Below are positions 47,362 to 55,812 of a DNA stretch of 64,000 nt, one piece after another. Each line of letters begins with the position of its first letter. Positions within the stretch are counted from its first letter, which is position 1. A model generated the notes under the pieces. It was not told the origin of the DNA. It ran no database searches and saw nothing but the letters and a program-made list of their open reading frames with translations. The DNA is from Cronobacter turicensis z3032. GTDB lineage: Bacteria > Pseudomonadota > Gammaproteobacteria > Enterobacterales > Enterobacteriaceae. Position numbers and translations under genes: made by a program. The stretch covers positions 500,074 through 564,073 of the forward strand of contig FN543093.2 in NCBI GenBank assembly GCA_000027065.2, given 5' to 3'.

Positions 47362-49005
47362 ATGTCCAGATTCTTTTTTGACGACCGTAAAAGCCTTATC
47401 AACGACGCTGTCGACGGGTTAATCCTCACTGCCCGCCACCAGAACCTCACCCGCCTTGATATCGACCCGGCTATCCGCATCGTGGCCCGCCGCGACTGGG
47501 ATAAAAGCAAAGTGGCGGTAATCTCCGGCGGCGGCTCCGGCCACGAGCCCGCGCACGCGGGCTTTGTGGGTAAGGGAATGCTCACTGCCGCCGTCTGCGG
47601 CGATCTCTTTGCCTCGCCGAGCGTGGACGCCGTGCTGAACGCCATTGTGGCGGTAACCGGCGACCGCGGCTGCCTGCTCATCGTGAAAAACTACACCGGC
47701 GACCGTCTGAACTTTGGCCTGGCGGCAGAGAAAGCCAGGCGCCATGGGCTGAAAGTGGAGATGGTGATTGTGTCCGACGATGTGGCGCTGCCGGATAACA
47801 AGCAGCCGCGCGGCATCGCCGGCACGGCGCTGGTGCATAAAATCGCCGGTTTCGCCGCCGAGCAGGGCAAATCGTTAAGCGACGTGCGCGCGCTGGCGCA
47901 GCAGGCGAGCGACGCGGTGAAAAGCCTCGGCGTGGCGCTACAGACCTGTAGCCTGCCGGGAAGCACCGAAGACGGGCGCATTAAACAGGGCGAGGCGGAG
48001 CTGGGGCTCGGCATTCACGGCGAGCCCGGCGCCAGCACCATCAACACCCAGAACAGTCGGGAAATTGTGGCGACGCTGGTGGAGCGCCTGATGGCGCAGG
48101 TGCCCGCCGACGCGCGGCTCGCGGTGCTGATTAACAATCTCGGCGGCACGTCTGCGCTGGAGATGGCGCTGCTGACCCGCGAGCTGTCGCGCTCGGCCCT
48201 GAAAGACCGTATCGACTGGCTTATCGGCCCCGCGCCGCTCGTGAGCGCGCTCGACATGAAAGGCTTTTCGCTCTCCGTATTGCCGCTGAATGATAACGTC
48301 GTACAGGCGCTGAACGCGCCGGTGGAGACTGTGGGCTGGCTGCCGCCGGTGGCGTTTGGCGAGCCGCACGCGCAGTCGCTGCCGCTGGTGCGTGACAGCG
48401 TTGAGGCCACGCCTTCTGACAACCCGCACGTGCGCACGCTCCTGGATCGCGCCACGGCTGCGCTTATCGCGCTGGAGGCGCGCCTGAACGCGCTCGATGC
48501 GAAAGTGGGCGACGGCGATACCGGCTCCACCTTCGCCGAAGGCGCGCGGGATATCGCGCAGAAGCTTGCCAATAACCAGTTGCCGCTGAACGACGCCGCC
48601 GCGCTGTTGCAGCTTATCGGCGAGCGGCTGGCGACGGTGATGGGCGGCTCAAGCGGCGTGCTGATGTCGATTTTCTTTACCGCCGCCGGGCAAAAGGTGG
48701 CCGATAGCGCCGCGTTGCCCGACGCGCTGCTGGCGGGCCTGGCGCGGATGAAGCATTACGGCGGCGCGGCGCCTGGCGACCGGACGCTGATCGACGCCCT
48801 GCAACCGGCGCTGGAAGCGCTGAAAAACGCGGGGATTGCCGCTGCCGCGCAGGCCGCGGAGCAGGGCGCAAAAGCCACCGCGCAGATGGGCAAAGCCAGA
48901 GCCGGACGCTCGTCCTACGTAGGGAGCGATAACCTTGAAGGGGTGGAAGACCCGGGCGCCGTGGCGGTCGCAGGCGTGTTTAAGGCGATAACGCAGGGCG
49001 GGTGA
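47362..49005 (+). CDS. dhaK: ATP-dependent dihydroxyacetone kinase (DhaK-DhaL fusion)
   Basis: Phosphorylates dihydroxyacetone (glycerone) with ATP. The product is 547 residues and resembles the Citrobacter freundii enzyme. The N-terminal DhaK domain (about 1-330) has ISGGGSGHEPAHAGFVG and the substrate-binding His in GIHGEPG (near 220). The C-terminal DhaL domain (about 360-545) has the Mg/ATP motif DAKVGDGDTGSTFA. The fused form uses ATP, unlike the phosphotransferase-linked DhaKLM. No dha regulon genes lie beside it. CAGGAA precedes the ATG at 47362. Confidence 0.93.
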   Translation: MSRFFFDDRKSLINDAVDGLILTARHQNLTRLDIDPAIRIVARRDWDKSKVAVISGGGSGHEPAHAGFVGKGMLTAAVCGDLFASPSVDAVLNAIVAVTGDRGCLLIVKNYTGDRLNFGLAAEKARRHGLKVEMVIVSDDVALPDNKQPRGIAGTALVHKIAGFAAEQGKSLSDVRALAQQASDAVKSLGVALQTCSLPGSTEDGRIKQGEAELGLGIHGEPGASTINTQNSREIVATLVERLMAQVPADARLAVLINNLGGTSALEMALLTRELSRSALKDRIDWLIGPAPLVSALDMKGFSLSVLPLNDNVVQALNAPVETVGWLPPVAFGEPHAQSLPLVRDSVEATPSDNPHVRTLLDRATAALIALEARLNALDAKVGDGDTGSTFAEGARDIAQKLANNQLPLNDAAALLQLIGERLATVMGGSSGVLMSIFFTAAGQKVADSAALPDALLAGLARMKHYGGAAPGDRTLIDALQPALEALKNAGIAAAAQAAEQGAKATAQMGKARAGRSSYVGSDNLEGVEDPGAVAVAGVFKAITQGG

Positions 49006-49056
49006 GTTTTAGCATGTGAGGTTTGATGTTAAGGCAGGCGTGAGGTTTGACGTTAA

Positions 49057-49177
49057 GGCGGGTGCGCTTCGCTTACCCGCCCTACAAAACCCTTATCCCG
49101 TTGTAAGGTGGGTAAGCGCAGCGCACCCACCATATCACCGACCGTTTACGTAGGGTGGGTAAGCTTGCGCACCCACC
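49057..49177. repeat. Cluster of three REP elements
   Basis: One reverse copy (49057-49085) and two forward copies (49103-49131, head GTAA, and 49150-49177, head GTAG). They fill most of the 323-base gap between dhaK and the next gene. Just before them the block GTGAGGTTTGAYGTTAAGGC is repeated directly (about 49017 and 49040). Confidence 0.82.
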
Positions 49178-49328
49178 ACCACAATACCCACTTCCCCACC
49201 AGAATCAGGGGCATAGCCTTACGCCTCGCTATGCTACCATTCCGCCTCTTCCCCCTTAAAAAAGCGATGAGCGGCCATATCTGACGGCGGCCTGCATTTT
49301 GACGGATCATTTCGCCTGAGGACACATC

Positions 49329-50993
49329 ATGAAAGACGCCTGGCTTGCCGCCTGCGATACCACCATTCAGACCTTCGTTCGCGACTCCACGCGCCTTGAG
49401 CCAGGCGAGCTCAGCGTGGTGCCTGTCGACTACATCGATTTTCACTACCAGATAAGCCTGCGGCTGATTTTTAACGTCCGTACCGACACGGCAAGCCAGG
49501 CGGGGCAGGTTTCCGCGGGCCTGAATATCGATGTCTGCCACTCGCGCCCGGAGTATGAGCGCGCCTTACAGGCGCAGACCAGCGCCATCCTCGCCCGCGA
49601 CAAAACGCTGGATGACGCGCGGGCATCGTTGCTCTCGCGGCCTTATGGCGACTGGCAGAATGAAGAGGTCGTCTACCTTCACCCGATGCAGGTCTGCCTC
49701 ACGGAAAACTGTAATAACTGCCACGGCAGCGGCTCGGTAAACTGCGGCCAGTGCCACGGCTCCGGGAAAACCTCCTGCTATGGCTGCGGCGGCAGCGGCC
49801 AGGTGATGCGCCAGCGCAGCTATTACGATAGTTACACTAAACAAAACCGTACCGAAAACTACTACGAGAGCTGCCCCACCTGTTACGGCGGTAGGGTGAC
49901 CTGCAGCAGCTGCGGCGGCTCCGGCAACAAACAGTGCTCGCCGTGTAGCGGCACAGGGATTATTTCACACATCACCTCGCTGAAAGCGACCGCCACGCCG
50001 GACTACCAGCTCGTCTACCCGCAGGCGGACGTGCCGGAGTATATCCGCGAAGGGTTATACAAAGCGGGCGTACCGTCGCTCGGCCGCTATGGCCCGGTTG
50101 CGCTGACGTACAACGATGTGGATTACGCACGCCGCGACGTGCATGTCATGTATGACGCGAACGTCCCCTTTGGCCGGCTGGAAAGCCCGCTGCCGGAAGC
50201 AGGCGAGGAGCCCATTCGCTGGATCCTCTATGGCGTGACGCCGCACATTCTCGACGCCGGGCACGTTTTGCAGGCGCTGCTCAAAAACGATCTCGATATG
50301 CTGGTGCGCCAGGCGACGCCGGGGAAACGGCGCAACCCGTTTGTGGGCGGCGCCAGCCGCAAAACGGTGCAGACATTTATGGAGTCGGAAGCGCACCAGG
50401 CGATGCTTATCGAACATAGCCGCGGCAAGCGGGGCGACGCGCTGCGTGAATCGCTCAACCGCGCCTTCGCCACGCCATATCTTAACGAGGCGATCGCAAG
50501 CCTGGGGAGCCTCGTCAGCGCGGTGCAGCGCTGGTCGCTGGCGAAGTGGAGTCTTTTTACCGCGCTGGTGATGTATCTGCTGTTGCCGGTAGTAACGACC
50601 TGGCAGCGGCAGGGAATGATGAACTTCGATACCGGGCGCATTTACCTGACGGCCCCCGTCCATATCAATGACGTGTGGAACGTGCAGGCGGGGCTGCAGG
50701 GGATTGCTTTGGTGCATGGCATACCGATGCTATGCATCGCGCTGGTCGGGACGCTGATGGGTTACCTGTGGCGACGCCGCTGGCTCCGTCGCCAGTTCGG
50801 CAAACCGCTCGCCGCGTGGGGCAAACAGCAAGGGCGGTTGCGCAGCCGCTGGCTGCTCGGCTCGGTGCTCGCTATCGTTATCGCCACCGCGCTGCTGCTG
50901 GTCGCCCCGGTCTGGATCTCGCAAGACGAGATGCTCTATGGCGTGGTGCCGGTGCATGAGGTGATTCAGAAAGTGGTGGAGTTGAGGCAGTAA
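49329..50993 (+). CDS. Membrane protein with DnaJ-like cysteine-rich zinc repeats
   Basis: Family not recognised. The product is 554 residues. After an N-terminal soluble part (1-120) comes a cysteine-rich block (about 127-218) with six CxxC units, most followed by GxG: CNNCHGSG, CGQCHGSG, CYGCGGSG, CPTCYGGR, CSSCGGSG and CSPCSGTG. This is the pattern of the DnaJ zinc domain, which has four. No J domain is visible. The C-terminal part has three hydrophobic helices (about 413-430, 460-482 and 512-535). The zinc block suggests binding of unfolded protein or a redox role, which is inference. Confidence 0.85.
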   Translation: MKDAWLAACDTTIQTFVRDSTRLEPGELSVVPVDYIDFHYQISLRLIFNVRTDTASQAGQVSAGLNIDVCHSRPEYERALQAQTSAILARDKTLDDARASLLSRPYGDWQNEEVVYLHPMQVCLTENCNNCHGSGSVNCGQCHGSGKTSCYGCGGSGQVMRQRSYYDSYTKQNRTENYYESCPTCYGGRVTCSSCGGSGNKQCSPCSGTGIISHITSLKATATPDYQLVYPQADVPEYIREGLYKAGVPSLGRYGPVALTYNDVDYARRDVHVMYDANVPFGRLESPLPEAGEEPIRWILYGVTPHILDAGHVLQALLKNDLDMLVRQATPGKRRNPFVGGASRKTVQTFMESEAHQAMLIEHSRGKRGDALRESLNRAFATPYLNEAIASLGSLVSAVQRWSLAKWSLFTALVMYLLLPVVTTWQRQGMMNFDTGRIYLTAPVHINDVWNVQAGLQGIALVHGIPMLCIALVGTLMGYLWRRRWLRRQFGKPLAAWGKQQGRLRSRWLLGSVLAIVIATALLLVAPVWISQDEMLYGVVPVHEVIQKVVELRQ

Positions 50994-51020
50994 ACGCATT
51001 GCGGACGCCGGTGGATTAAT

Positions 51021-51095
51021 GGCGGGTGCGCGCTGCTTACCCGCCCTACGGTGAGCCCAGGGTTTTGTCGGGTGGGTAAGCGCAGCGCACCCGCC
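51021..51095. repeat. Inverted pair of REP elements
   Basis: Reverse copy 51021-51049 and forward copy 51067-51095. The forward copy has head GTCG instead of GTAG. Confidence 0.8.
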
Positions 51096-51111
51096 ATCTC
51101 AAACGATCAAA

Positions 51112-51137
51112 AAAGGCGCCTCACGGCGCCTTTGCTT
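51112..51137 (-). terminator. Terminator after ahr
   Basis: Stem AAAGGCGCC/GGCGCCTTT, loop TCAC. On the minus strand it is followed by TTTGATC; A- and T-runs on both sides make it roughly bidirectional. Confidence 0.75.
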
Positions 51138-51151
51138 TTTACGCTTACCGA

Positions 51152-52171
51152 TCAGAAATCTGCTTTCAGCACCACGCGGTAACGCGCTTTGCCGTCGCGC
51201 ACATGTTGCAGCGCCTCGTTGATGCGCGACATCGGGAACTCTTCGGTCTGCGGCGCCACTTTGGCGCGTGCCGCCAGCTTCATCAGCGAGCGCAGCTCGT
51301 GCGGCGAGCCTGTCGCGGAGCCGGATACGCTGCGGTCGCCCGCAATCAGCGAGAACGCCGGGACTTCGAACGGCTTCATCACTGCGCCGACGGTATGGAA
51401 ATTCCCGCCCCAGGCCAGCGCCTGGAAGTACGGGATCCAGTCGAGCGACACATTCACCGTGTTGATAATCAGATCGAACTGACCGGCCAGCGCCTGCAGC
51501 GCTTGCGGATCGCGGCTGTTCACCACTTTGTCCGCGCCCATCGCCAGGATCTCTTGCTCTTTCGACGGGTTCGAGCTGAACGCCGTCACTTCGCAGCCCA
51601 TCGCGCGCAGCAGCTTGATAGCGATATGGCCGAGACCGCCGATGCCGATCACGCCGACGCGGCTGGTGGCGGTAATGTGATGCTTCAGCAGCGGTTTGAA
51701 CACCGTAATGCCGCCGCACAGCAGCGGACCGGCGGACGCGGCGTCGATGCCTTCCGGCATCGGGATCACCCACTGCCAGTTCGCGCGAATTTTATCGGCG
51801 AAGCCGCCGCGGTTCAGGATCGTCGGCACGCTGCCGTGCTGACAGTTCACCTGATTGCCGCTGATACAGGCGTCGCAATGTTCGCAGCTTGACGCCGTCC
51901 AGCCGATACCGACGCGCTGGCCCACTTTCAGGCCCTTGTTCTGCGCGCTGCCGCCCAGCGCACTGACGCGGCCAATCACCTCGTGGCCCGCAATCAGCGG
52001 ATACGTCGACATACCCCATTCGTTATCGATCATCGAGAGATCGGAGTGACAGATGCCGCAATACTCAACCTCAACCTCCACATCCTCAGGCTTCAGCTCG
52101 CCTGCGTCGTACTCATAGAGCTCAAGCTCTGCGCCAGCGTCGTGCGCGGCGTAACTTTTGATGATGGTCAT
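51152..52171 (-). CDS. ahr: NADPH-dependent aldehyde reductase Ahr (YjgB), zinc alcohol dehydrogenase
   Basis: Medium-chain zinc alcohol dehydrogenase that reduces a broad range of aldehydes. The product is 339 residues, the E. coli length. Catalytic zinc site CGICHSD and GHEVIGR, structural zinc site [15 protein letters not shown], and nucleotide fold [16 protein letters not shown]. The ATG at 52171 ([13 protein letters not shown]) has AGGA seven bases upstream; ten more codons are open. In E. coli ahr lies directly before leuX. Here 6.5 kb of accessory genes separate them. Confidence 0.95.
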   Translation of the reverse strand: MTIIKSYAAHDAGAELELYEYDAGELKPEDVEVEVEYCGICHSDLSMIDNEWGMSTYPLIAGHEVIGRVSALGGSAQNKGLKVGQRVGIGWTASSCEHCDACISGNQVNCQHGSVPTILNRGGFADKIRANWQWVIPMPEGIDAASAGPLLCGGITVFKPLLKHHITATSRVGVIGIGGLGHIAIKLLRAMGCEVTAFSSNPSKEQEILAMGADKVVNSRDPQALQALAGQFDLIINTVNVSLDWIPYFQALAWGGNFHTVGAVMKPFEVPAFSLIAGDRSVSGSATGSPHELRSLMKLAARAKVAPQTEEFPMSRINEALQHVRDGKARYRVVLKADF

Positions 52172-52332
52172 CGCGGTTTCCTTTGTTGTGGACACTGACA
52201 AGGAGTGTAGAGCATTACGCTACCCCGGCGCAGCCCCGCCCGGCCCTGACCGCTCATATCGTTAACATCCGAACGATTAAGCGGGACTATTTCCAATGTC
52301 ATGGGCCATTTTCCCGCGCCAGCGCCCGCCAT

Positions 52333-52388
52333 CCGGCGAATATGTCGCCGGTTTCCCGCCCGGTAATGTGACTCCTGCGAATTCGCAT
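52333..52388 (+). promoter_or_regulatory. Two-block motif upstream of the DUF2589 genes
   Basis: Block 1 CCGGCGAATAT (52333-52343) begins an inverted repeat CCGGCGA-ATATG-TCGCCGG. Block 2 TCCTGCGAATTCGCAT (52373-52388) lies 29 bases later and 35 bases before the ATG. The same two blocks, 28 bases apart, occur before the exported protein gene at 55813. Probably a shared promoter and operator. Confidence 0.6.
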
Positions 52389-52423
52389 CGCGACGTTCTT
52401 ACACACTCACAGGAGTAAGCATT

Positions 52424-53089
52424 ATGGATTCTCAATTCATTGGATCGGTCATTAATGCGCTGCCGCTGGAGCACATGATTGGCGGGCCGCTGCAGGCCAT
52501 GATCAAAGCGCAGGTGCAGGCCAGCAAAGCGTATGCCGACTTCCTGCTTTCCGTCTGTATTAAAGACGGTAAGGCGGAGGCGGTGCAGTTCGACTACGAC
52601 GAAACCGTGGTCGATGAAAAAGGCGTGATTCAGGGCGTGGTGAAAAAAACCATGCGCATCCCGCTGCTGGCGGCGATTTCTCACCCGAACATCAGCATCG
52701 AAGAAGGGACCATCGACTTCGAGCTGGAAGTCTCCCAGAGCGAATCCAGCAACAGCGAAACCGCGGCGGATGCGTCGCTGGAAGCGTCTGTGGGCTGGGG
52801 CCCGTTCAGCGTGAAAATCAGCGGGCGCGTCTCGCATAAAGCGCAGCAAACCCGCTCCACCGATACCCGCGCGAAATACAGCATCCACACCCAGGTGAAA
52901 CGCCAGCCGCCGCCGGAAGCGCTGATGCGCGTGATCGACTTCCTGACCGATGCGGCCACGCGCCCGGCTATTTTGCCGTCCGAAGCCAAAAAGCTGGATG
53001 ACAAAACGCTCGACGCCTACCCCGTCACGCCGGTCGCCCCGGCGACGCCTGCGGGAAATAACAACACTGCCCCCAACCGGGTGCCCTGA
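52424..53089 (+). CDS. DUF2589-type protein, copy A
   Basis: Resembles the DUF2589 family (unknown function). The product is 221 residues with no signal peptide. The N-terminal motif LPLEHMIGGPLQAMIKAQ (13-30) starts a helix. Then comes a beta-rich core (55-165) with a Ser/Ala-rich insert (SQSESSNSETAADASLEAS) and a Pro-rich tail. Copy B downstream shares the core pattern: strand pair around RIPLLAAIS, then PPPEALMRVIDFL. AGGAG lies eight bases before the ATG. First gene of a six-gene run with lysozyme and holin-like genes. It could be a scaffold or cargo of that module; nothing in the sequence decides. Confidence 0.85.
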   Translation: MDSQFIGSVINALPLEHMIGGPLQAMIKAQVQASKAYADFLLSVCIKDGKAEAVQFDYDETVVDEKGVIQGVVKKTMRIPLLAAISHPNISIEEGTIDFELEVSQSESSNSETAADASLEASVGWGPFSVKISGRVSHKAQQTRSTDTRAKYSIHTQVKRQPPPEALMRVIDFLTDAATRPAILPSEAKKLDDKTLDAYPVTPVAPATPAGNNNTAPNRVP

Positions 53090-53100
53090 TAGCTAACCCT

Positions 53101-53122
53101 GAGGCTGCGTTGCAGCCTCATT
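53101..53122 (+). terminator. Hairpin between the two DUF2589 genes
   Basis: Perfect 8-bp stem GAGGCTGC/GCAGCCTC followed by ATTTCT. The weak T-run suggests attenuation or transcript stabilisation rather than full termination. Confidence 0.45.
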
Positions 53123-53138
53123 TCTCACGGAGCGCACT

Positions 53139-53849
53139 ATGTCACTGAAAGACTGGATACGCGGCAACCGGGAAACGGGGGCGGGAGGCGGTCAGGCGTC
53201 ATCAGGCACAGCGCCCACTCAGGGCACCGCCGCGGTGGATTCGCCGGACGATGCGGCGCTGAACCGCGCCGCCGCGCCGGATATCACTCCGCCGGACCCG
53301 GTTCCGCCTGGCCCTCCGCCAGGCGGAGGCACGCCGCCGCCGTCAGGGCCGTCGCCGCGCGGTATGCCCATCACGCTTGCGGATATCACCCGCGGGATGC
53401 AGCACGCGGCGACCTCCGCGAACCAGCTCATCGCGCATCAGTATATGCAGGCGCTGGATCCGTTCTTCGAGCACAGCGACGACGGACGGCTGGTGCCGAA
53501 AGTCATTGAGATGGAGCTCGACGACAACCACCACTTCAAACTCCCGCTGGTGGCGCTTTCGACGCCGCGCGGGCTGATGCTCGAAAAAATGAAAGTGTTC
53601 CTGACGGTGCGCACGGATGCGGTGGAACAGCAAAGCGCGCCGGCAGGCGTTTCTGATGAGGCGGTAGGGCGTTTTCACGTCAGCATGTCGCCGCAAAGCC
53701 GGGATAACCACGGGCGCGACAGCGACCACGTGGATATCGAAATGCAGTTCACCGTTCTGGAGCCGCCTGAAAGCGTGATGCGCCTGATTGAGGAATACAC
53801 CAATCAGGTTCTCCCTAAACCGACAGACAGGAGTAACGACAATGGCTAA
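53139..53849 (+). CDS. DUF2589-like protein, copy B, with Pro/Gly-rich N-terminus
   Basis: The product is 236 residues. Residues 1-75 are a low-complexity Gly/Ser/Pro linker (GPPPGGGTPPPSGPSPRG). The remainder (76-230) resembles copy A: a helix ITLADITRGMQHAATSANQL, then HHFKLPLVALSTPRGLML and a closing HVDIEMQFTVLEPPESVMRL. The two copies are therefore diverged paralogues. No signal peptide or membrane helix. GGAG lies six bases before the ATG. The last eight bases overlap the lysozyme gene, so translation of the two is coupled. Function unknown. Confidence 0.82.
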   Translation: MSLKDWIRGNRETGAGGGQASSGTAPTQGTAAVDSPDDAALNRAAAPDITPPDPVPPGPPPGGGTPPPSGPSPRGMPITLADITRGMQHAATSANQLIAHQYMQALDPFFEHSDDGRLVPKVIEMELDDNHHFKLPLVALSTPRGLMLEKMKVFLTVRTDAVEQQSAPAGVSDEAVGRFHVSMSPQSRDNHGRDSDHVDIEMQFTVLEPPESVMRLIEEYTNQVLPKPTDRSNDNG

Positions 53850-54294
53850 TATCCCCACCAATACCGGCATACCCGGCGTGGAATTAATTAAATCCTTTGA
53901 AGGGCTGCGTCTGGATAAATACCAGGACGCCGTCGGCAAATGGACCATCGGCTACGGCCATCTTATTTTGCCGAATGAAAATTTTACCCGCGCCTTAACG
54001 CTTCAGGAGGCGGAAGATCTCCTGCGCGCCGATTTAGGCATGACCGAGCGCGGTATTCGCCAGATGGTGAAAGTGGATCTCAACCAGAACCAGTTTGACG
54101 CGCTGGTGAGCTTCGCCTTTAACGTCGGCCTTGGCAATCTGCAAAGCAGCACGCTGTTGCGATTACTGAATCAGGGCAGTTATCGCGAGGCGGCGGATCA
54201 GCTTTTACGCTGGAATAAAGCGGGCGGTAACGTGCTCGCCGGATTAACCCGTCGCCGCGAAGCCGAGCGCCTTTTATTTCTGACCGCCCTCTGA
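53842..54294 (+). CDS. Phage-type lysozyme (GH24 endolysin)
   Basis: Muramidase that cleaves peptidoglycan between MurNAc and GlcNAc. The product is 150 residues. The T4-lysozyme-type catalytic residues are visible as Glu20 (KSFEGLR), Asp29 (YQDAVG) and Thr35 (KWTIGYGHL). The helical lobe LNQNQFDALVSFAFNVGLG is also typical. There is no signal peptide or anchor-release helix, so it needs a holin to reach the wall. Two holin-like genes lie 560 bases downstream. GGAG lies eight bases before the ATG, which overlaps copy B of DUF2589. Confidence 0.93.
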   Translation: MANIPTNTGIPGVELIKSFEGLRLDKYQDAVGKWTIGYGHLILPNENFTRALTLQEAEDLLRADLGMTERGIRQMVKVDLNQNQFDALVSFAFNVGLGNLQSSTLLRLLNQGSYREAADQLLRWNKAGGNVLAGLTRRREAERLLFLTAL

Positions 54295-54317
54295 CGCGCT
54301 TATTTAAGGAATAACTT

Positions 54318-54800
54318 ATGAAACGTTTTAAATACATGCCGTTCGGCATGGGGCTTGCTGTATGCCTTTTTGCGTTACCGGGTTATGCCAGCCTGCCGGA
54401 ATGCGATGTGGTGGTGAATAACGCGAATCAGGAACTGGTGGCGCAAAATAAAAAGCCCGTTAAGGATGTCACTAAACTCACCGGGTTATTACGCACGCTC
54501 AATAAAGACGACGTGCTGCCCCGTGAATATATGACGCGCGACGAGGCGCGAAAGCTTGGCTGGAGCGGCAACCCGCAGGATTCACTGTGGAACGTCTGGG
54601 CGCTCAATAAAAAGCAGCTGGGCGGGGATCGCTACACCGGCGCGCCGCTGCCGGAGTCGGGCGTGTGGTACACCGCCGATATCGACAGCGTGCGGGGCAT
54701 CAGCAGCGGTCGGCATCTTATCTTCAGCGCGCAGAGTATGACGCGCTATCTCTCGACGGATAACGATGCCAGCGCGGTTGTACTTCCTCCCTGCCAGTAA
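54318..54800 (+). CDS. Exported barnase-fold protein without the usual catalytic triad
   Basis: The product is 160 residues with a signal peptide (MKRFKYMPFGMGLAVCLFAL; likely cut after GYA, near residue 25). The mature part aligns by eye with barnase-type ribonucleases: LPREYMTRDEARKLGW matches barnase LPDNYITKSEAQALGW, and the GGDRYTG and WYTADID regions follow. The positions of barnase Glu73, Arg87 and His102 appear as Thr, His (or a shifted Arg) and Asn/Asp. Activity is therefore doubtful. Two cysteines (near the mature start and at the C-terminus) could pair in the periplasm. It lies 23 bases after the lysozyme gene. Confidence 0.75.
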   Translation: MKRFKYMPFGMGLAVCLFALPGYASLPECDVVVNNANQELVAQNKKPVKDVTKLTGLLRTLNKDDVLPREYMTRDEARKLGWSGNPQDSLWNVWALNKKQLGGDRYTGAPLPESGVWYTADIDSVRGISSGRHLIFSAQSMTRYLSTDNDASAVVLPPCQ

Positions 54801-54805
54801 CCGCC

Positions 54806-54840
54806 GCGGCCTCAGCGCCTTGCGCGCCGGGGCCGCTTTT
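54806..54840 (+). terminator. Possible terminator inside the lysis-like cluster
   Basis: GCGGCC ... GGCCGC stem with an inner GC-rich part, followed by TTTT. It lies just before the first holin-like gene and may lower its expression relative to the upstream genes. Confidence 0.5.
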
Positions 54841-54853
54841 CCGAGGTGCCGTT

Positions 54854-55273
54854 ATGGCGGATCAAAACATTCATGAGCTGTTAAGCCAGTGTCTCGCCGC
54901 GCTCGCCGGATTGTTTGGCGGGCTGAGCGTGTCGTTCTTCTGGCAGCCTAAAAAACTGCATCAGCATGGCCGACTGGCGGCGGGGGTGATTATCGGCGCC
55001 ATTAGCGTCAGCACCACGTTTACGCTGGGTGGGTTTATTTCGCACTGGCTGGGGATGAACTTCCGGGACAGCGATATCGCCATGGGGATCGGGTATTTCG
55101 TCGGCGCGCTGAGCGTCGGGATGATCGCCTGGGTCGCTAACTTTTTTAACCGTCGCGAAGGCCACGACATTTTGCAGGTGGCGGGCGAGCTTAAGCGCGT
55201 CGCCCGCGGCGTGGCGAAACGCGCGCCCGCGCGTAAACGCTCGCCCCGACGCCCGAAATCAGGAGAAACATAA
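54854..55273 (+). CDS. Holin-like membrane protein 1
   Basis: The product is 139 residues. It has three hydrophobic helices (about 13-32, 41-65 and 75-96) and a strongly basic C-terminal tail (KRAPARKRSPRRPKSG). Small size, three helices and a basic cytoplasmic end are class-I holin features; sequence identity to a named holin family is not evident to me. GAGG lies seven bases before the ATG. The stop overlaps the next start (TAATG), so the two membrane proteins are made together. Likely role is a pore for the lysozyme, which is inference from context. Confidence 0.75.
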   Translation: MADQNIHELLSQCLAALAGLFGGLSVSFFWQPKKLHQHGRLAAGVIIGAISVSTTFTLGGFISHWLGMNFRDSDIAMGIGYFVGALSVGMIAWVANFFNRREGHDILQVAGELKRVARGVAKRAPARKRSPRRPKSGET

Positions 55274-55656
55274 TGCCATCGATAAAATTACTGTTCTGGG
55301 CCGTGACGCTAATTGATATCACCGTGGCGATTGTGATTTTTATCAGCGCGCTAAACACAAGAATGTTGTTAATTCCGCTGTGGTATCGGCTCGGGTTATT
55401 AGTCGCCGCATTTGGTTTCGCGGCCCAGAGTGGGCTTAATTTGCCGTATTTACTGCTGGATAAAAATATTATGGCGCAGACCTTGCCCTTCTGGATATTA
55501 AAAGACATGGGCGTTGGACTGGTGGCGATTTATTATTTCTGGAGCGTCATGATAAGCCGTAAAACAACGACGCCTCCGCCAGGGCGTAAAAAAGCTATCA
55601 CACCTGCCCGCAAAAAATCCCCGCCCCGTTCGCCCCGTAAAAAGACCACGCCATAA
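55273..55656 (+). CDS. Holin-like membrane protein 2
   Basis: The product is 127 residues with three hydrophobic helices (about 5-26, 33-58 and 70-92). A Pro/Lys-rich basic tail (PGRKKAITPARKKSPPRSPR) follows. The layout is the same as in its neighbour although the sequences differ, so the two could be a holin/antiholin or a heteromeric pore. GGAG precedes the ATG, which overlaps the upstream stop by one base. No periplasmic domain, so not a spanin. Confidence 0.72.
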   Translation: MPSIKLLFWAVTLIDITVAIVIFISALNTRMLLIPLWYRLGLLVAAFGFAAQSGLNLPYLLLDKNIMAQTLPFWILKDMGVGLVAIYYFWSVMISRKTTTPPPGRKKAITPARKKSPPRSPRKKTTP

Positions 55657-55661
55657 CCGTA

Positions 55662-55692
55662 TCCCGGAATAGCTAAACAGGTTATTCCGGGA
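55662..55692. terminator. Perfect 10-bp hairpin after the holin-like pair
   Basis: TCCCGGAATA paired with TATTCCGGGA, loop of 11 bases. No T-run follows, so it may protect the transcript end or bind protein. Confidence 0.45.
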
Positions 55693-55728
55693 AATGGCCC
55701 AGGCTAAACGCCGCTGATTTCCTGCCAC

Positions 55729-55783
55729 CCGGCGAATATTCCTGATGCCCACCTGAATTTATTTTAATCCTGCGAGTTCGCAT
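55729..55783 (+). promoter_or_regulatory. Two-block motif upstream of the exported protein gene
   Basis: CCGGCGAATAT (55729-55739) and TCCTGCGAGTTCGCAT (55768-55783) repeat the blocks found before the DUF2589 genes. Block 1 continues as CGAATATTCCTG, close to the RcsAB box core. Block 2 lies 29 bases before the ATG. Confidence 0.6.
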
Positions 55784-55812
55784 TCCCTTTTATTTACGTG
55801 CAGGAGAGAGAT

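Noticed and set aside
53842..55656. Prophage remnant
   Set aside because: Lysozyme and holin-like genes are present, but no integrase, terminase, capsid, tail or phage regulator. Neighbouring genes are non-phage and have their own shared control motif.
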